Assembly: GCF_009557615.1 (NCBI RefSeq)
Contig: NZ_CP045652.1
Coordinates: 2,480,001 to 2,544,000, forward strand
From: Sphingobacteruim zhuxiongii
GTDB taxonomy: Bacteria > Bacteroidota > Bacteroidia > Sphingobacteriales > Sphingobacteriaceae
Length of the DNA: 64,000 nt
Direction of reading: 5' to 3'
The notes beneath the pieces were generated by a model. That model was not told where the DNA came from. It did not search any database and worked only from the letters and a program-made list of their open reading frames with translations. This document shows positions 52,155 through 61,924 of this stretch, piece after piece; positions within the stretch are counted from its first letter, which is position 1; every line of letters starts with the position of its first letter. The translations under genes were made by a program, and so were the position numbers.

Positions 52155-53879
52155 CTATAATATTCTTCCTATCGGATATAGTTTAAAACTATTTTCATAA
52201 AATGGACTTCGTTCATACAACCATTCCAATTGCTTCTGTGCGCTATCATTTAATTGTTTATCCTTTTGCTTTGCTGCAATAAAATCCTTCTTCAAGGCTT
52301 GATCCTTTTCTAGCATTTCGGATGCATAGTCCTCAAAAATATAAGCAGAGAAGTACTCCTTCTGCGAAAGAATCGCATCAAAGAAATTCCAATTAAAGAA
52401 TGAATCGGAAGCTTGCGGCTCCAAAGTTTCAATCAAATAACGAACGGCAGTTTGATTGGTGGATACTAACCAATCACCCTCAAAATATGCTTGTTTCATT
52501 TTAATCGTTTCAACTTGAACGTCTGCGTGCGGATAATGTCCTTCATAGGGCTTATTTGAAGTCTTGTAATCAACGATACGATACATTTGAACATCCAATA
52601 CTGTATCGCTCTTTAAGGGCGTCATTTCAACGCGATTTGCCCGCAACAACTGTACAACCTTATCATAAGCCTGCGGAATAATATAGGCCTTCGGCTTTTG
52701 GATTTTCAAAGTGGGTATATAACTGCTATAATACGGTATTGTCTTCGCATACGGTTTCGAGCGATCGTAATATAGTCGATTCTCCGCGGTAATTTTACTT
52801 GTTTTATGACCAGCTTCATAACCTAGGAAAGGAATCTGCTCGACTTTATTTGTATCAAGTGTCCATCCGATGGTAAAGGACTGTTGATGAAGAAGCTCCT
52901 GCTTGATCTCATTTCGCAGCTTTACAAGCTTCCCAGCCTCGACAATAGTATTTTCATACAACAGTTCCATCAATGCATAAGTTGAAGCTACGCGCTCCTT
53001 ATAAGGCTTCCACATATGCGTTTCCGGCATATATCCAATACTATGGTGCAAAGCCGCATATCCTGTTGAATATCTGGGGCCATCGAGAAAGGAAACTAAT
53101 CCAGTTTCGGGAGTCTCCCCTTTTGAGTCAACGTAGGGAATCATGGGAAAGCCGCGTTTTTCCATTTTCTGATAAAGCCGCTCTGTAAAGTTATGCTGCA
53201 TATATTTACTCAGTTTCGGATGGAGTTTATCAGGATGCGTGGCAATTAGTGTCATAATATGTTGATAGTCGGCACCATTACTCGTATGGGTATCAAAGAA
53301 GACATCCGGATCCCAAGTGCTAAAGACCTCGTTAAAGAGCATCGCATTTCTAGTATCCGCTTTTATAAAATCGCGATTAAGATCATAATGTTGTCGACTT
53401 CCACGAAAACCATAAGCTTCAGGGCCATTTTGATTAGCGCGAGTTGTTCCTCGATTGAGCATGCCGGCAATATTATAAACTGGAATAATGCAAATGACGA
53501 CATCGTCAGACAACTTATTGCCATTCAAAATATCTCTCACAAACATCATCGACGCGTCTATCCCCTCCGGCTCCCCTGGATGAATGCCATTATTCATAAA
53601 TAGAACAGCCTTTCCTTTCGCTTTAATGCTATTGGGATCGAAATCACCATCCTTCGATAACACAATTAACTGCAGCGGCTTCCCTACGTCTGTCTTTCCA
53701 AGATCGATCAACTTTGCAGACTTCTGATCTTTCAAAAGCTCAGTATAAAAATGCTGAAGCTCGTCATAAGTTACTGTGCGATTACTATTTGGATCAGATT
53801 CAAAAGGAATCTGCTGCCCATATAAATTACTGAATACCATGATACTGCAAATGCTAATTAAACAAAATACTTTCTTCAT
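52155..53879 (-). CDS. M14 family zinc carboxypeptidase, secreted
   Basis: About 574 residues from the ATG at 53879 (the frame to 53939 adds an unlikely leader). Signal peptide with a CSIMVFSNLYG core, then a peptidase M14 domain: zinc ligands in NNGIHPGEPEG (H100, E103) and FDTHTSNGADY (about 190), YDLNRDFIKADT, and GYMPETHMW. The C-terminal half (about 330-574) is a domain without recognised motifs. Likely a periplasmic or extracellular peptidase; substrate unknown. Confidence 0.88.
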   Translation of the reverse strand: MKKVFCLISICSIMVFSNLYGQQIPFESDPNSNRTVTYDELQHFYTELLKDQKSAKLIDLGKTDVGKPLQLIVLSKDGDFDPNSIKAKGKAVLFMNNGIHPGEPEGIDASMMFVRDILNGNKLSDDVVICIIPVYNIAGMLNRGTTRANQNGPEAYGFRGSRQHYDLNRDFIKADTRNAMLFNEVFSTWDPDVFFDTHTSNGADYQHIMTLIATHPDKLHPKLSKYMQHNFTERLYQKMEKRGFPMIPYVDSKGETPETGLVSFLDGPRYSTGYAALHHSIGYMPETHMWKPYKERVASTYALMELLYENTIVEAGKLVKLRNEIKQELLHQQSFTIGWTLDTNKVEQIPFLGYEAGHKTSKITAENRLYYDRSKPYAKTIPYYSSYIPTLKIQKPKAYIIPQAYDKVVQLLRANRVEMTPLKSDTVLDVQMYRIVDYKTSNKPYEGHYPHADVQVETIKMKQAYFEGDWLVSTNQTAVRYLIETLEPQASDSFFNWNFFDAILSQKEYFSAYIFEDYASEMLEKDQALKKDFIAAKQKDKQLNDSAQKQLEWLYERSPFYENSFKLYPIGRIL

Positions 53880-53939
53880 TTCACTAATAAAAAACAGAGT
53901 GAGATAATTTATCTCCATCAAATCTACAGAAATAAGCAC

Positions 53940-53967
53940 AAAAAAAGCCGCTCTAGAAGAGCGGCTT
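53940..53967 (-). terminator. Terminator of the aconitase gene
   Basis: GCCGCTC TAGAA GAGCGGC stem-loop, on the minus strand followed by a run of T. Confidence 0.87.
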
Positions 53968-54005
53968 TAATATCTAAAATCTTTTAAAAAGATTATTCTT
54001 TAGAA

Positions 54006-56273
54006 TTATTTAGCTTGGTTTGCACGAATAATATTCAATGCACCACCTGCTTTAAACCAACCAATTTGTTGTTCGTTATAAGTATGGTTTGCTATAATTT
54101 CTTCCGAAGTACCATCAGCATGGTGTAATACTAAAGTTAATGGTTTGTTTGGAGCGAACTCAGTTAAGCCATTGATATCGATAGTATCATCTTCTTTGAT
54201 TTTATCGTAATCTTCCTTATTAGCGAACGTTAATCCCAACATACCTTGTTTCTTCAAGTTTGTTTCGTGAATACGAGCGAAAGATTTCACTAATACTGCA
54301 CGAACACCTAAGTGACGTGGCTCCATTGCTGCGTGCTCACGTGAAGAGCCTTCACCGTAGTTTTCATCACCAACAACGATTGATCCAATGTTAGCCGCTT
54401 TATAAGCACGTTGTGTTGCAGGAACTGCACCGTAAGTACCTGTTAATTGGTTTTTAACATTATCAGTTTTATCGTTGAAGTAGTTAACTGCACCGATTAA
54501 CATATTGTTAGAGATATTATCTAAGTGACCACGGTATTTCAACCAAGGACCAGCCATAGAAATATGGTCAGTAGTACATTTACCTTTAGCTTTGATTAAT
54601 AATTTCAAACCTTTAAGATCTGTACCTTCCCATGCTGCAAATGGCTCTAACAATTGCAAACGATCAGAAGTAGGAGAAACATTTACATTCACTGATGAAC
54701 CATCAGCTGCAGGTGCTTGGTATCCTGGATCATCAACCGCAAATCCTTTTTCTGGTAATTCATCACCAGTAGGAGGATCTAACTTCACTTGTTCACCGTT
54801 TTTATTTGTTAACGTATCTGTAAGCGGGTTGAAACCTAAATCACCAGAGATAGCGATTGCTGCTACCATTTCTGGAGAAGTTACAAATGCAAATGTATTC
54901 GGGTTACCGTCAGCGCGTTTTGCGAAGTTACGGTTGAACGAGTGTACGATTGTGTTTTTCTCTTGTTTGTCTGCACCTGCACGATCCCACATACCAATAC
55001 ATGGACCGCATGCATTTGTAAAGATCGTCGCATTTAAATCTTCGAAAGTTTTCAATAAACCATCGCGATCAGCAGTAAAACGTACTTGCTCAGAACCTGG
55101 GTTGATACCAAAGTCCGCTTTCGTTACTAATCCTTTTTCGATCGCTTGTTTAGCAATTGACGCCGCGCGAGAAAGATCTTCGTAAGAAGAGTTAGTACAT
55201 GAACCGATTAATCCCCACTCTACTTTTGTAGGCCAGCCGTTTTTACCAGCTTCCTCACGCATACGAGAGATTGGAGTATATAAATCTGGAGTGAAAGGAC
55301 CATTCAATGAAGGCTCTAACTCAGAAAGGTTAATTTCAATTAATTGATCGAAGTATTGCTCAGGGTTAGCATAAACTTCCGCATCAGCAGTTAAATGTTG
55401 TTTAATCACATTTGCTGCATCAGCAACTTCTTCACGACCTGTAGCACGTAAGTAACGCTCCATAGAAGCATCATATCCGAAAGTTGATGTAGTTGCACCA
55501 ATTTCAGCACCCATGTTACAAATTGTTCCTTTACCCGTACAAGATAAAGATTCAGCACCTTCACCGAAGTATTCGACGATTGCACCAGTACCACCTTTTA
55601 CAGTTAAGATACCTGCAACTTTCAAGATTACATCTTTAGGAGCTGCCCAGCCTGATAGTTTACCCGTTAATTTAATACCGATTAATTTAGGGAATTTAAG
55701 TTCCCAAGGTAATCCAGCCATTACATCACAAGCATCAGCACCACCAACACCAATAGCAACCATACCTAATCCACCTGCATTTACAGTGTGAGAGTCAGTA
55801 CCGATCATCATACCACCTGGGAAAGCATAGTTTTCCAATACTACTTGGTGGATAATACCTGCTCCTGGTTTCCAGAAACCAATACCATATTTGTTAGACA
55901 CAGAGCTTAAGAAGTTAAATACTTCAGAGCTTTCTTGCTTCGCACGGGTTAAATCTTGATCAGCACCATCACGAGCTTGAATTAAGTGGTCACAGTGAAC
56001 TGTTGAAGGAACAGCAGCTTGTGGACGACCTGCTTGCATAAATTGCAATAATGCCATCTGTGCTGTAGCATCCTGCATCGCTACGCGATCTGGAGCGAAA
56101 TCAACATAAGACTTACCTCTTTCGTAAGCTTCCGTAGCGTTACCATCCCAAAGGTGCGCGTACAAAATTTTCTCTGCTAATGTCAAAGGCTTATTCACGA
56201 TTTGACGAGCAGCAGTAATGCGCTCATCGTATTGTGAGTAAACTTTTTTGATCATGTCTATATCAAAAGCCAT
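54006..56273 (-). CDS. Aconitate hydratase
   Basis: A 755-residue tricarboxylic acid cycle enzyme (citrate to isocitrate) of the mitochondrial-type group. The [4Fe-4S] ligands are visible in [11 protein letters not shown] (Cys about 358) and [10 protein letters not shown] (two Cys about 421-424); [12 protein letters not shown] and [22 protein letters not shown] (swivel domain) complete the signature. Full length; monocistronic, with its own terminator. Symbol acnA or acnB not assigned because Bacteroidota use varied names. Confidence 0.97.
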   Translation of the reverse strand: MAFDIDMIKKVYSQYDERITAARQIVNKPLTLAEKILYAHLWDGNATEAYERGKSYVDFAPDRVAMQDATAQMALLQFMQAGRPQAAVPSTVHCDHLIQARDGADQDLTRAKQESSEVFNFLSSVSNKYGIGFWKPGAGIIHQVVLENYAFPGGMMIGTDSHTVNAGGLGMVAIGVGGADACDVMAGLPWELKFPKLIGIKLTGKLSGWAAPKDVILKVAGILTVKGGTGAIVEYFGEGAESLSCTGKGTICNMGAEIGATTSTFGYDASMERYLRATGREEVADAANVIKQHLTADAEVYANPEQYFDQLIEINLSELEPSLNGPFTPDLYTPISRMREEAGKNGWPTKVEWGLIGSCTNSSYEDLSRAASIAKQAIEKGLVTKADFGINPGSEQVRFTADRDGLLKTFEDLNATIFTNACGPCIGMWDRAGADKQEKNTIVHSFNRNFAKRADGNPNTFAFVTSPEMVAAIAISGDLGFNPLTDTLTNKNGEQVKLDPPTGDELPEKGFAVDDPGYQAPAADGSSVNVNVSPTSDRLQLLEPFAAWEGTDLKGLKLLIKAKGKCTTDHISMAGPWLKYRGHLDNISNNMLIGAVNYFNDKTDNVKNQLTGTYGAVPATQRAYKAANIGSIVVGDENYGEGSSREHAAMEPRHLGVRAVLVKSFARIHETNLKKQGMLGLTFANKEDYDKIKEDDTIDINGLTEFAPNKPLTLVLHHADGTSEEIIANHTYNEQQIGWFKAGGALNIIRANQAK

Positions 56274-56423
56274 GTATTATTTGTTTAAATATGATTTTAC
56301 TTTTAACTAAATCTATTGGAATAAATAATCAATTACGCCAACAAGAACAAAAATACAAAAAAAACCAAGCTAAAGTTGTATTTGTGCCACTCGAGGCTAA
56401 TTTGGAAATATTCTAAACAACAG

Positions 56424-57104
56424 CTAAACAAGCTGTATTGTAGGGTCTACCTCCTTCAATTCCTTCACCGTTTCGATCGGATTCTCCGAATTGAAAACAA
56501 AACTTCCTGCAACAAGCACATCAGCACCTGCAGCCAATAACTTACTCGCGTTTCCAAGACCTACTCCGCCGTCAATCTCAATCATAACATCCGTTCCTTC
56601 TTGAAGAGCTAAGGCACGTAATTCTTTAATCTTCGAATAGGTACGCTCGATAAATTTCTGTCCACCAAATCCCGGGTTTACTGACATTAAACAAACTAAA
56701 TCAATGTCCTGAATCACATCCTTTAATAAAGAAACTGGCGTATGCGGATTCAAAGCAACACCGGCCTTACATCCTAATTCTTTAATTCCTGCTAACGTAC
56801 GATGTAAATGTGTACATGCTTCATAGTGAACGGTAATAATTGCCGCGCCATTATCCTTACATGTTTTTAAATAGCGATCTGGATCGACGATCATTAAATG
56901 TACATCCAATGGTTTCTTTGCGTGTTTAGCAATCGCTTGCATGACAGGGAACCCAAAAGAAATATTCGGTACAAATACGCCATCCATTATATCGATATGG
57001 AACCAATCAGCTTCACTGTTGTTTACCATTTGAATATCATCATAAAGCTTCGCGAAGTCAGCTGCTAAGATAGATGGGGCGATTAAATGTTGTTTTGCAG
57101 ACAT
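56424..57104 (-). CDS. rpe: Ribulose-phosphate 3-epimerase
   Basis: A 226-residue TIM-barrel enzyme of the pentose phosphate pathway (ribulose-5-P to xylulose-5-P). Signatures: APSILAADFAKL, WFHIDIMDGVFVPNISFGF, PLDVHLMIVDPDRY, VCLMSVNPGFGGQKF and IEIDGGVGLGNASKLLAAGADVLVAGS. Divergent from the HD-phosphohydrolase gene. Confidence 0.97.
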   Translation of the reverse strand: MSAKQHLIAPSILAADFAKLYDDIQMVNNSEADWFHIDIMDGVFVPNISFGFPVMQAIAKHAKKPLDVHLMIVDPDRYLKTCKDNGAAIITVHYEACTHLHRTLAGIKELGCKAGVALNPHTPVSLLKDVIQDIDLVCLMSVNPGFGGQKFIERTYSKIKELRALALQEGTDVMIEIDGGVGLGNASKLLAAGADVLVAGSFVFNSENPIETVKELKEVDPTIQLV

Positions 57105-57199
57105 GGGGTGTTTTTTTTTGCAAAGATAATAAGTAAAAATCGCTAATCAGAAACATCCGCTTACTTTTCAGAAATAAGAGTCATTTACTTGAAATTAAT

Positions 57200-57207
57200 T
57201 ACATTTG
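57200..57207 (+). promoter_or_regulatory. Promoter -7 box upstream of the 7TM-HD gene
   Basis: TACATTTG matches TAnnTTTG. A clear -33 TTTG at the usual distance is not seen. It argues that translation starts downstream, at the GTG at 57232. Confidence 0.4.
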
Positions 57208-57231
57208 TTTGATCAGGAAGAATTTAAGAAC

Positions 57232-59361
57232 GTGGCGAAACTAAAGATTAACTATCCGAAAGATAAATTACAGCAAAATTCCACCCTTTGGAAATACGGG
57301 ATGGTAGTATTAACGATCATCTTGATCTGTATATTCCTACCAAAGCAACCCCGTTTTCAATATGAGTACGAAAAAGGCAAGCCTTGGAATCATGAAAACC
57401 TAACGTCTCCATACAATTTTGCGATTTTAAAAACGCCAGAAGAGCTAGCGCGTGATAAGCAGTATATTCTACGTACCGTTCAACCGATCTACAACCTGAA
57501 CGACGTCGCTAGCAAGGAGCAAATCGATCAATTTAATACAGACTTAAACGAAAAGTGGCAATCCAGCCAGCTAGATTCCACCGGCACTGACATCACCAAA
57601 TACAGAGAAGTAGGAACTGCTTTACTCAGTTATATTTATGAACGTGGCATTATTTCCTTAAATAATCGTTTTCAAATTAAAGGAAATGACTCGGTGAAAA
57701 ACGATGCAACGGCAATGGAGTATAACTTTGTTTTAGTCCATGATAATGTCGCGCAACAAAAGAATACTGCAGACTGTTATACCATTGAATCGGCAAATAA
57801 ATATTTAAAGGAAACTTTAGAAAAGAATAACCTCATCGAACATAAAGCTTGGTTTGCGGAAGTGCTGAAAAGTTACGTCACCATCAATTATGTTTTCAAC
57901 GAAAGCCAAACGAATAAAGTAGAGCAAAATGCCCTAGCCAATATCTCGACGACTCGAGGAATGGTGCAAAAGGATGAGCTAATCGCTGAGCAAGGCAAAA
58001 TCATCAACAATGAAAGTTACCAAAAGTTAGAGTCGCTACGAAAAGTATTTGAGGACGAATCCCGCATATCGGGTGAGCAAAACCTCGTTATGTTTGGTCA
58101 CTTTCTGTTGATCTCTTTAGCGATGTCTCTCCTAATGGTATTTTTATACTATTTCCGAAGAGATATCTTTAATAACAACCGTCTACTTTTCATCATCTTT
58201 ATTGTTATCCTGGTGATGCTTGGCGTACTCAGTTGGGCCATTAAAATGAAAATCCCAAGCCTCTACTATATTCCTTATTGTAGTGTGCCAATTATCTTCC
58301 GCCTACTCTTTGATACCCGGATCGCTTTAAATATTCACATTCTGATGGTTTTAGTAGCTGGACTCTTTGTGCCCAATAGCTTCGACTTTGTGTTTCTACA
58401 ATTTACCTCCGGAATGGTGGCCATCTATAGCATCAAGACCCTTGTAAAAAGAGAGCAATTCCTGGTCTCTAGCGTTGTTATTTTAGCGACCTATATACTT
58501 GCCTATATTGGATTAGTATTGACGCGTAACGGGTCGTTCACGACTATCTACTGGCAAGATATCCTGCCTTTCGCAGTCAGTGTCGGACTTACCCTACTCG
58601 CCTATCCATTAATCTATGCGTTCGAGAAGTTATTCGGTATTGTATCTGACTTAACATTAATGGAACTAACCAATAGTAATTCTCGTCTACTACGTGAGTT
58701 ATCGCTGAAAGCGCCAGGTACATTCCAACATTCGTTGCAAGTGGCTAATCTTGCCGAAGCAGCAATTTATAAAATTGGTGGCAATCCCCTTTTGGTTCGT
58801 GCTGGTGCTTTATACCATGATATCGGTAAAATGATCAACCCGCTCTACTTTATCGAAAACCAAAAAACGAATGACAATCCACACGAGGAACTGACCGCAG
58901 AACAAAGTGCGCAGATCATTATCTCCCACGTTCTGAAAGGCATTGAGATGGCGAGAAAACATCAAATGCCGGAAGTTGTAATCGACTTTATTCGCACCCA
59001 CCATGGTACTACGAAAGTGGACTACTTTTATAATCTTGCCGTTAAAGATAACCCCGATAAAGTTATCGATGAATCCATCTTTAGATACCCAGGTCCAGTA
59101 CCTTTCTCCAAAGAGACTGCGGTGCTTATGATGGCCGACTCGGTGGAAGCTTCTTCGCGGGCATTGAAAGAACCAACAGAAGAATCTATTAATACACTTG
59201 TCGATAAAATTATCGACCATAAGTTAATGCAGAGACAATTTGCTAACGCAGATATTACCATGCGGGATATCACAGAAGTATCTAAGATTTTTAAAGCAAT
59301 GCTTAAGAGTATTTACCATGTTCGTATTGATTACGATCTAAGTAAGAAAAAAGATAATTAA
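57232..59361 (+). CDS. 7TM-HD family phosphohydrolase (PgpH-like, probable c-di-AMP phosphodiesterase)
   Basis: About 709 residues. Order: short cytoplasmic N-terminus, one membrane helix (about 20-40, GMVVLTIILICIFLP), a large periplasmic domain (7TMR-HDED type, about 45-280), seven membrane helices (about 285-480), and a cytoplasmic HDIG domain with LLVRAGALYHDIGKMINP (HD about 527-528) and IRTHHGT. This layout is that of PgpH c-di-AMP phosphodiesterases, so signalling is the likely role; activity is inferred. I prefer the GTG at 57232 because the TTG at 57205 overlaps a promoter-like TACATTTG box; the encoded protein is little affected. Confidence 0.9.
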   Translation: MAKLKINYPKDKLQQNSTLWKYGMVVLTIILICIFLPKQPRFQYEYEKGKPWNHENLTSPYNFAILKTPEELARDKQYILRTVQPIYNLNDVASKEQIDQFNTDLNEKWQSSQLDSTGTDITKYREVGTALLSYIYERGIISLNNRFQIKGNDSVKNDATAMEYNFVLVHDNVAQQKNTADCYTIESANKYLKETLEKNNLIEHKAWFAEVLKSYVTINYVFNESQTNKVEQNALANISTTRGMVQKDELIAEQGKIINNESYQKLESLRKVFEDESRISGEQNLVMFGHFLLISLAMSLLMVFLYYFRRDIFNNNRLLFIIFIVILVMLGVLSWAIKMKIPSLYYIPYCSVPIIFRLLFDTRIALNIHILMVLVAGLFVPNSFDFVFLQFTSGMVAIYSIKTLVKREQFLVSSVVILATYILAYIGLVLTRNGSFTTIYWQDILPFAVSVGLTLLAYPLIYAFEKLFGIVSDLTLMELTNSNSRLLRELSLKAPGTFQHSLQVANLAEAAIYKIGGNPLLVRAGALYHDIGKMINPLYFIENQKTNDNPHEELTAEQSAQIIISHVLKGIEMARKHQMPEVVIDFIRTHHGTTKVDYFYNLAVKDNPDKVIDESIFRYPGPVPFSKETAVLMMADSVEASSRALKEPTEESINTLVDKIIDHKLMQRQFANADITMRDITEVSKIFKAMLKSIYHVRIDYDLSKKKDN

Positions 59362-59431
59362 AAAAATGGTTTGACATTCAGCAGGTTGCCATTCAGTAGC
59401 TGAAAAATTGTTAAAAATTAGCATTATCAGC

Positions 59432-59462
59432 TTTGTAGAGTGAAAATTTTGCTTTATGTTTG
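59432..59462 (+). promoter_or_regulatory. Bacteroidota-type promoter of tRNA-Ser(GCT)
   Basis: TTTG (59432-59435), 19 bases, TATGTTTG (59455-59462), then 14 bases to the tRNA. Exact consensus match. Confidence 0.75.
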
Positions 59463-59476
59463 CACTGTCAAAACCC

Positions 59477-59564
<88 letters not shown>

Positions 59565-59572
59565 AAAGACTT

Positions 59573-59604
59573 TGAAAAGCTCAACATTAGTTGGGCTTTT
59601 TTTA
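59573..59604 (+). terminator. Terminator after tRNA-Ser(GCT)
   Basis: AAAGCTCAAC ATTA GTTGGGCTTT stem-loop plus T run. Confidence 0.82.
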
Positions 59605-59937
59605 TTTTATGGCACTTTTTCTTCATTTCTTGTAAATTTCAACTAATTAAACGGCCTTTCGAGGAGTTTTGACAGACTTCTTTTTATCGACGTAATAGAT
59701 AATTAAAAAGCTAAACCATCATTTTTTTTCTAAGTACTTTTTACCACGCAGTTCTTATAAAGATTACATATAGAAACAAATTCTTTATAACAAATATGAA
59801 ACATACCAAACATCACGTAGGTTGCTGTATATAAACTATCTAATTACACACGATTCACTTAAAAGAAAATTACTTAGATTCGCTTATAATAATGTTAGCG
59901 GTAATTGCACAACAGTGCCCTATCAAATTAAGAGCAG
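59605..59937. other. AT-rich intergenic region before the AraC-type gene
   Basis: About 330 bases; only a short minus-strand frame with a lysine-rich end (about 59650-59720) is seen, not supported as a gene. Confidence 0.5.
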
Positions 59938-60795
59938 ATGAAAGAAATAACAAATAAATCAAAGATTGCTCAAAATATAAAAGTTCGATCAAATGATAGT
60001 CCTTTTCCTTCTGCTGAAATTCAGCAAAAACTGCTTCTACCTCGTAGATTGACTTCATATTTTATCGTGTTAATTGAGAGTGGATCTATCACTTACAAAT
60101 TAGATCTACAAGAAATTACCCTTACTACGGGAGACTTGCTTTTTGCGATGCCCAATCAATATTTTATCCCTCCCACCAAAACAGAAAATCTAAAATATTT
60201 TAAAATACTATTTGATGAAAATACGTTGGCTTTGCTGCCACAACGCTTTTCATTTTTGATTAATCCATTAAATTCTCAAATCATCACGTTAGAAAATCAT
60301 GCAAGGGAACGTGTAAGAAAAGTTATTGAAATTATAAATCAAATATTGTATACAGAGAGCCTCTCTACTGACTCAGAGATAATATTAGCCTATTTGAATT
60401 TATTACTTTCGGAACTAAACAATGCTTATTTTAAAAACGAAACAAATAACATTATAAACTCTAACTTTTCAAAGTTTGTTGAGTTTAAATTAATGGTAGA
60501 AACTCATCTTACGGAACAACCTTCTATCAATGCTATTGCCCAAAAAATGGCTTTAACAACCAATAGTCTTTATCGATTAGTAAAAGAGTATTCAGGTTCC
60601 TCTCCAAAGGATTTTTTAACAAATCGTTTGAAGATGGAAGCTCAATGGAAACTACGCAATTCTAAGCTTTCTGTCAAGGAATTAGCATATGCATTAGGAT
60701 TCAATGATCCCGATTATTTTTCGAGACTTTTCAAAAAAAGCACAGGAAAAAGTGTAAGTGATTTTTTGCAACATCAAGATTTGTCAAGAGAATAA
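59938..60795 (+). CDS. AraC-family transcriptional regulator
   Basis: A 285-residue regulator with an N-terminal cupin-like sensor (SYFIVLIESGSITYKLDLQ, LLFAMPNQYFIPP) and a C-terminal double helix-turn-helix: AIAQKMALTTNSLYRLVKEY and ELAYALGFNDPDYFSRLFKK (about 245-264), the AraC signature. It is 68 bases upstream of an SDR gene and probably controls it. The DNA here is more AT-rich than the housekeeping genes around, a weak sign of recent acquisition. Confidence 0.93.
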   Translation: MKEITNKSKIAQNIKVRSNDSPFPSAEIQQKLLLPRRLTSYFIVLIESGSITYKLDLQEITLTTGDLLFAMPNQYFIPPTKTENLKYFKILFDENTLALLPQRFSFLINPLNSQIITLENHARERVRKVIEIINQILYTESLSTDSEIILAYLNLLLSELNNAYFKNETNNIINSNFSKFVEFKLMVETHLTEQPSINAIAQKMALTTNSLYRLVKEYSGSSPKDFLTNRLKMEAQWKLRNSKLSVKELAYALGFNDPDYFSRLFKKSTGKSVSDFLQHQDLSRE

Positions 60796-60863
60796 ATTGA
60801 TTTGTCCATCTAAAGTTTTTTTTAGTGCTCTAGCTTTGCTTCATTAATTTAAAATATAAAAAA

Positions 60864-61601
60864 ATGAAGACAGCATTAGTAACAGGAGCAAATAAAAGTA
60901 TTGGTTTTGAAGTAGCGAATCAACTTGCTCAAAAAGGGATTTATGTTTACCTCGGTAGTCGCAGTTTGGAAAACGGTGTAGACGCTGTAAATAAATTAAA
61001 AGCTGAAGGAATAAATAATGTAGAAGCCATTCAGCTTGATATAACAAACAATAAATCCATCCAAAATGCACGCTCAATAATCGGTAGGAAAACCCAATCA
61101 TTAGACATTCTTGTTAACAATGCAGGAATATTCGGTGGATACCCACAATCTGCATTTGATGCTACCATAGAACAGTTCAAAGCAACATACGATGCTAATG
61201 TTTATGGAGTCGTGAGAGTTACGCAGGCCTTTATTGATTTATTGAAAAAATCTCCCGAGCCTCGCATTGTAAATGTAAGTTCCAGCCAAGGTTCAATAAC
61301 TTTACACAGTGACCCAACATACAAATATTTCGACTTTAAAGGTGTTGTTTATCTGTCATCAAAAGCAGCTTTAAATATGTACACTGTTGTATTGGCTTAC
61401 GAACTGAAGGATACTAACTTTAAAGTAAACGCTATTTGTCCGGGGTTTACAAAAACTGATTTTAATGGACATCGTGGAACTGGAACTGTTGAGGAAGCTG
61501 GAAAACGAATCGTAAAATACGCTCTGCTTGACAAAAATGGTCCAACAGGAAAATTTTTCAGTGAAGAAAACAATCCTGAAACTGGAGAAATCCCTTGGTA
61601 G
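60864..61601 (+). CDS. SDR family oxidoreductase
   Basis: A 245-residue classical short-chain dehydrogenase: cofactor motif ALVTGANKSIGFEVA (TGxxxxG, about 5-19), NNAGIF (about 86-91), catalytic Ser in VNVSSSQGS and YLSSKAALNMY (Y-x-x-x-K form altered to YLSSK, Tyr about 168, Lys 172), and PGFTKTDF. Carbonyl-reductase-like; substrate unknown. Downstream of an AraC-type regulator, so likely induced by the same signal. Confidence 0.93.
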   Translation: MKTALVTGANKSIGFEVANQLAQKGIYVYLGSRSLENGVDAVNKLKAEGINNVEAIQLDITNNKSIQNARSIIGRKTQSLDILVNNAGIFGGYPQSAFDATIEQFKATYDANVYGVVRVTQAFIDLLKKSPEPRIVNVSSSQGSITLHSDPTYKYFDFKGVVYLSSKAALNMYTVVLAYELKDTNFKVNAICPGFTKTDFNGHRGTGTVEEAGKRIVKYALLDKNGPTGKFFSEENNPETGEIPW

Positions 61602-61692
61602 TAACAACATCAATAAAAAACAAGTACCGCGATCATCATTCTGGCGAAATGGCGGTCTAAGGGAGAAATTGAACGATTCTCTTTTTTTGTCG

Positions 61693-61749
61693 CAACAGCC
61701 TTTAATATTTCCTTTTTTCATGAATTAAGAAAATAATAAAAGGCTGTTG
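61693..61749. repeat. Inverted repeat with AT-rich loop after the SDR gene
   Basis: CAACAGCCTTT (61693-61703) and AAAGGCTGTTG (61739-61749) are perfect complements around 35 AT-rich bases. Could be a long-loop terminator of the AraC/SDR pair or a trace of an excised element. Confidence 0.5.
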
Positions 61750-61754
61750 ATTAC

Positions 61755-61892
61755 GTTAGTGCATAGGTAGCCTTACCCTTTTTCCAAACAATCAATAGTC
61801 CTAAAATAACACTCCAATAAACCAAAGTTCCAATCCATTTATAGGCATCAACACATCAAAACCATTTATTCCCCAATCAAAGAACAACATGC
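61755..61892 (-). pseudogene. Possible degraded small membrane-protein gene
   Basis: On the minus strand, directly after the DUF4932-like gene: a frame starting ATGTTGTTC encodes FFDWGINGFDVL and stops after about 29 codons; an overlapping frame encodes YKWIGTLVYWSVILGLLIVW and ends KATYALT. Together they look like one hydrophobic protein broken by frameshifts or stops. Weak evidence; could also be chance. Confidence 0.25.
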
Positions 61893-61924
61893 CAAAACCT
61901 ACCCAAAACTTACGCTCACCTCAA

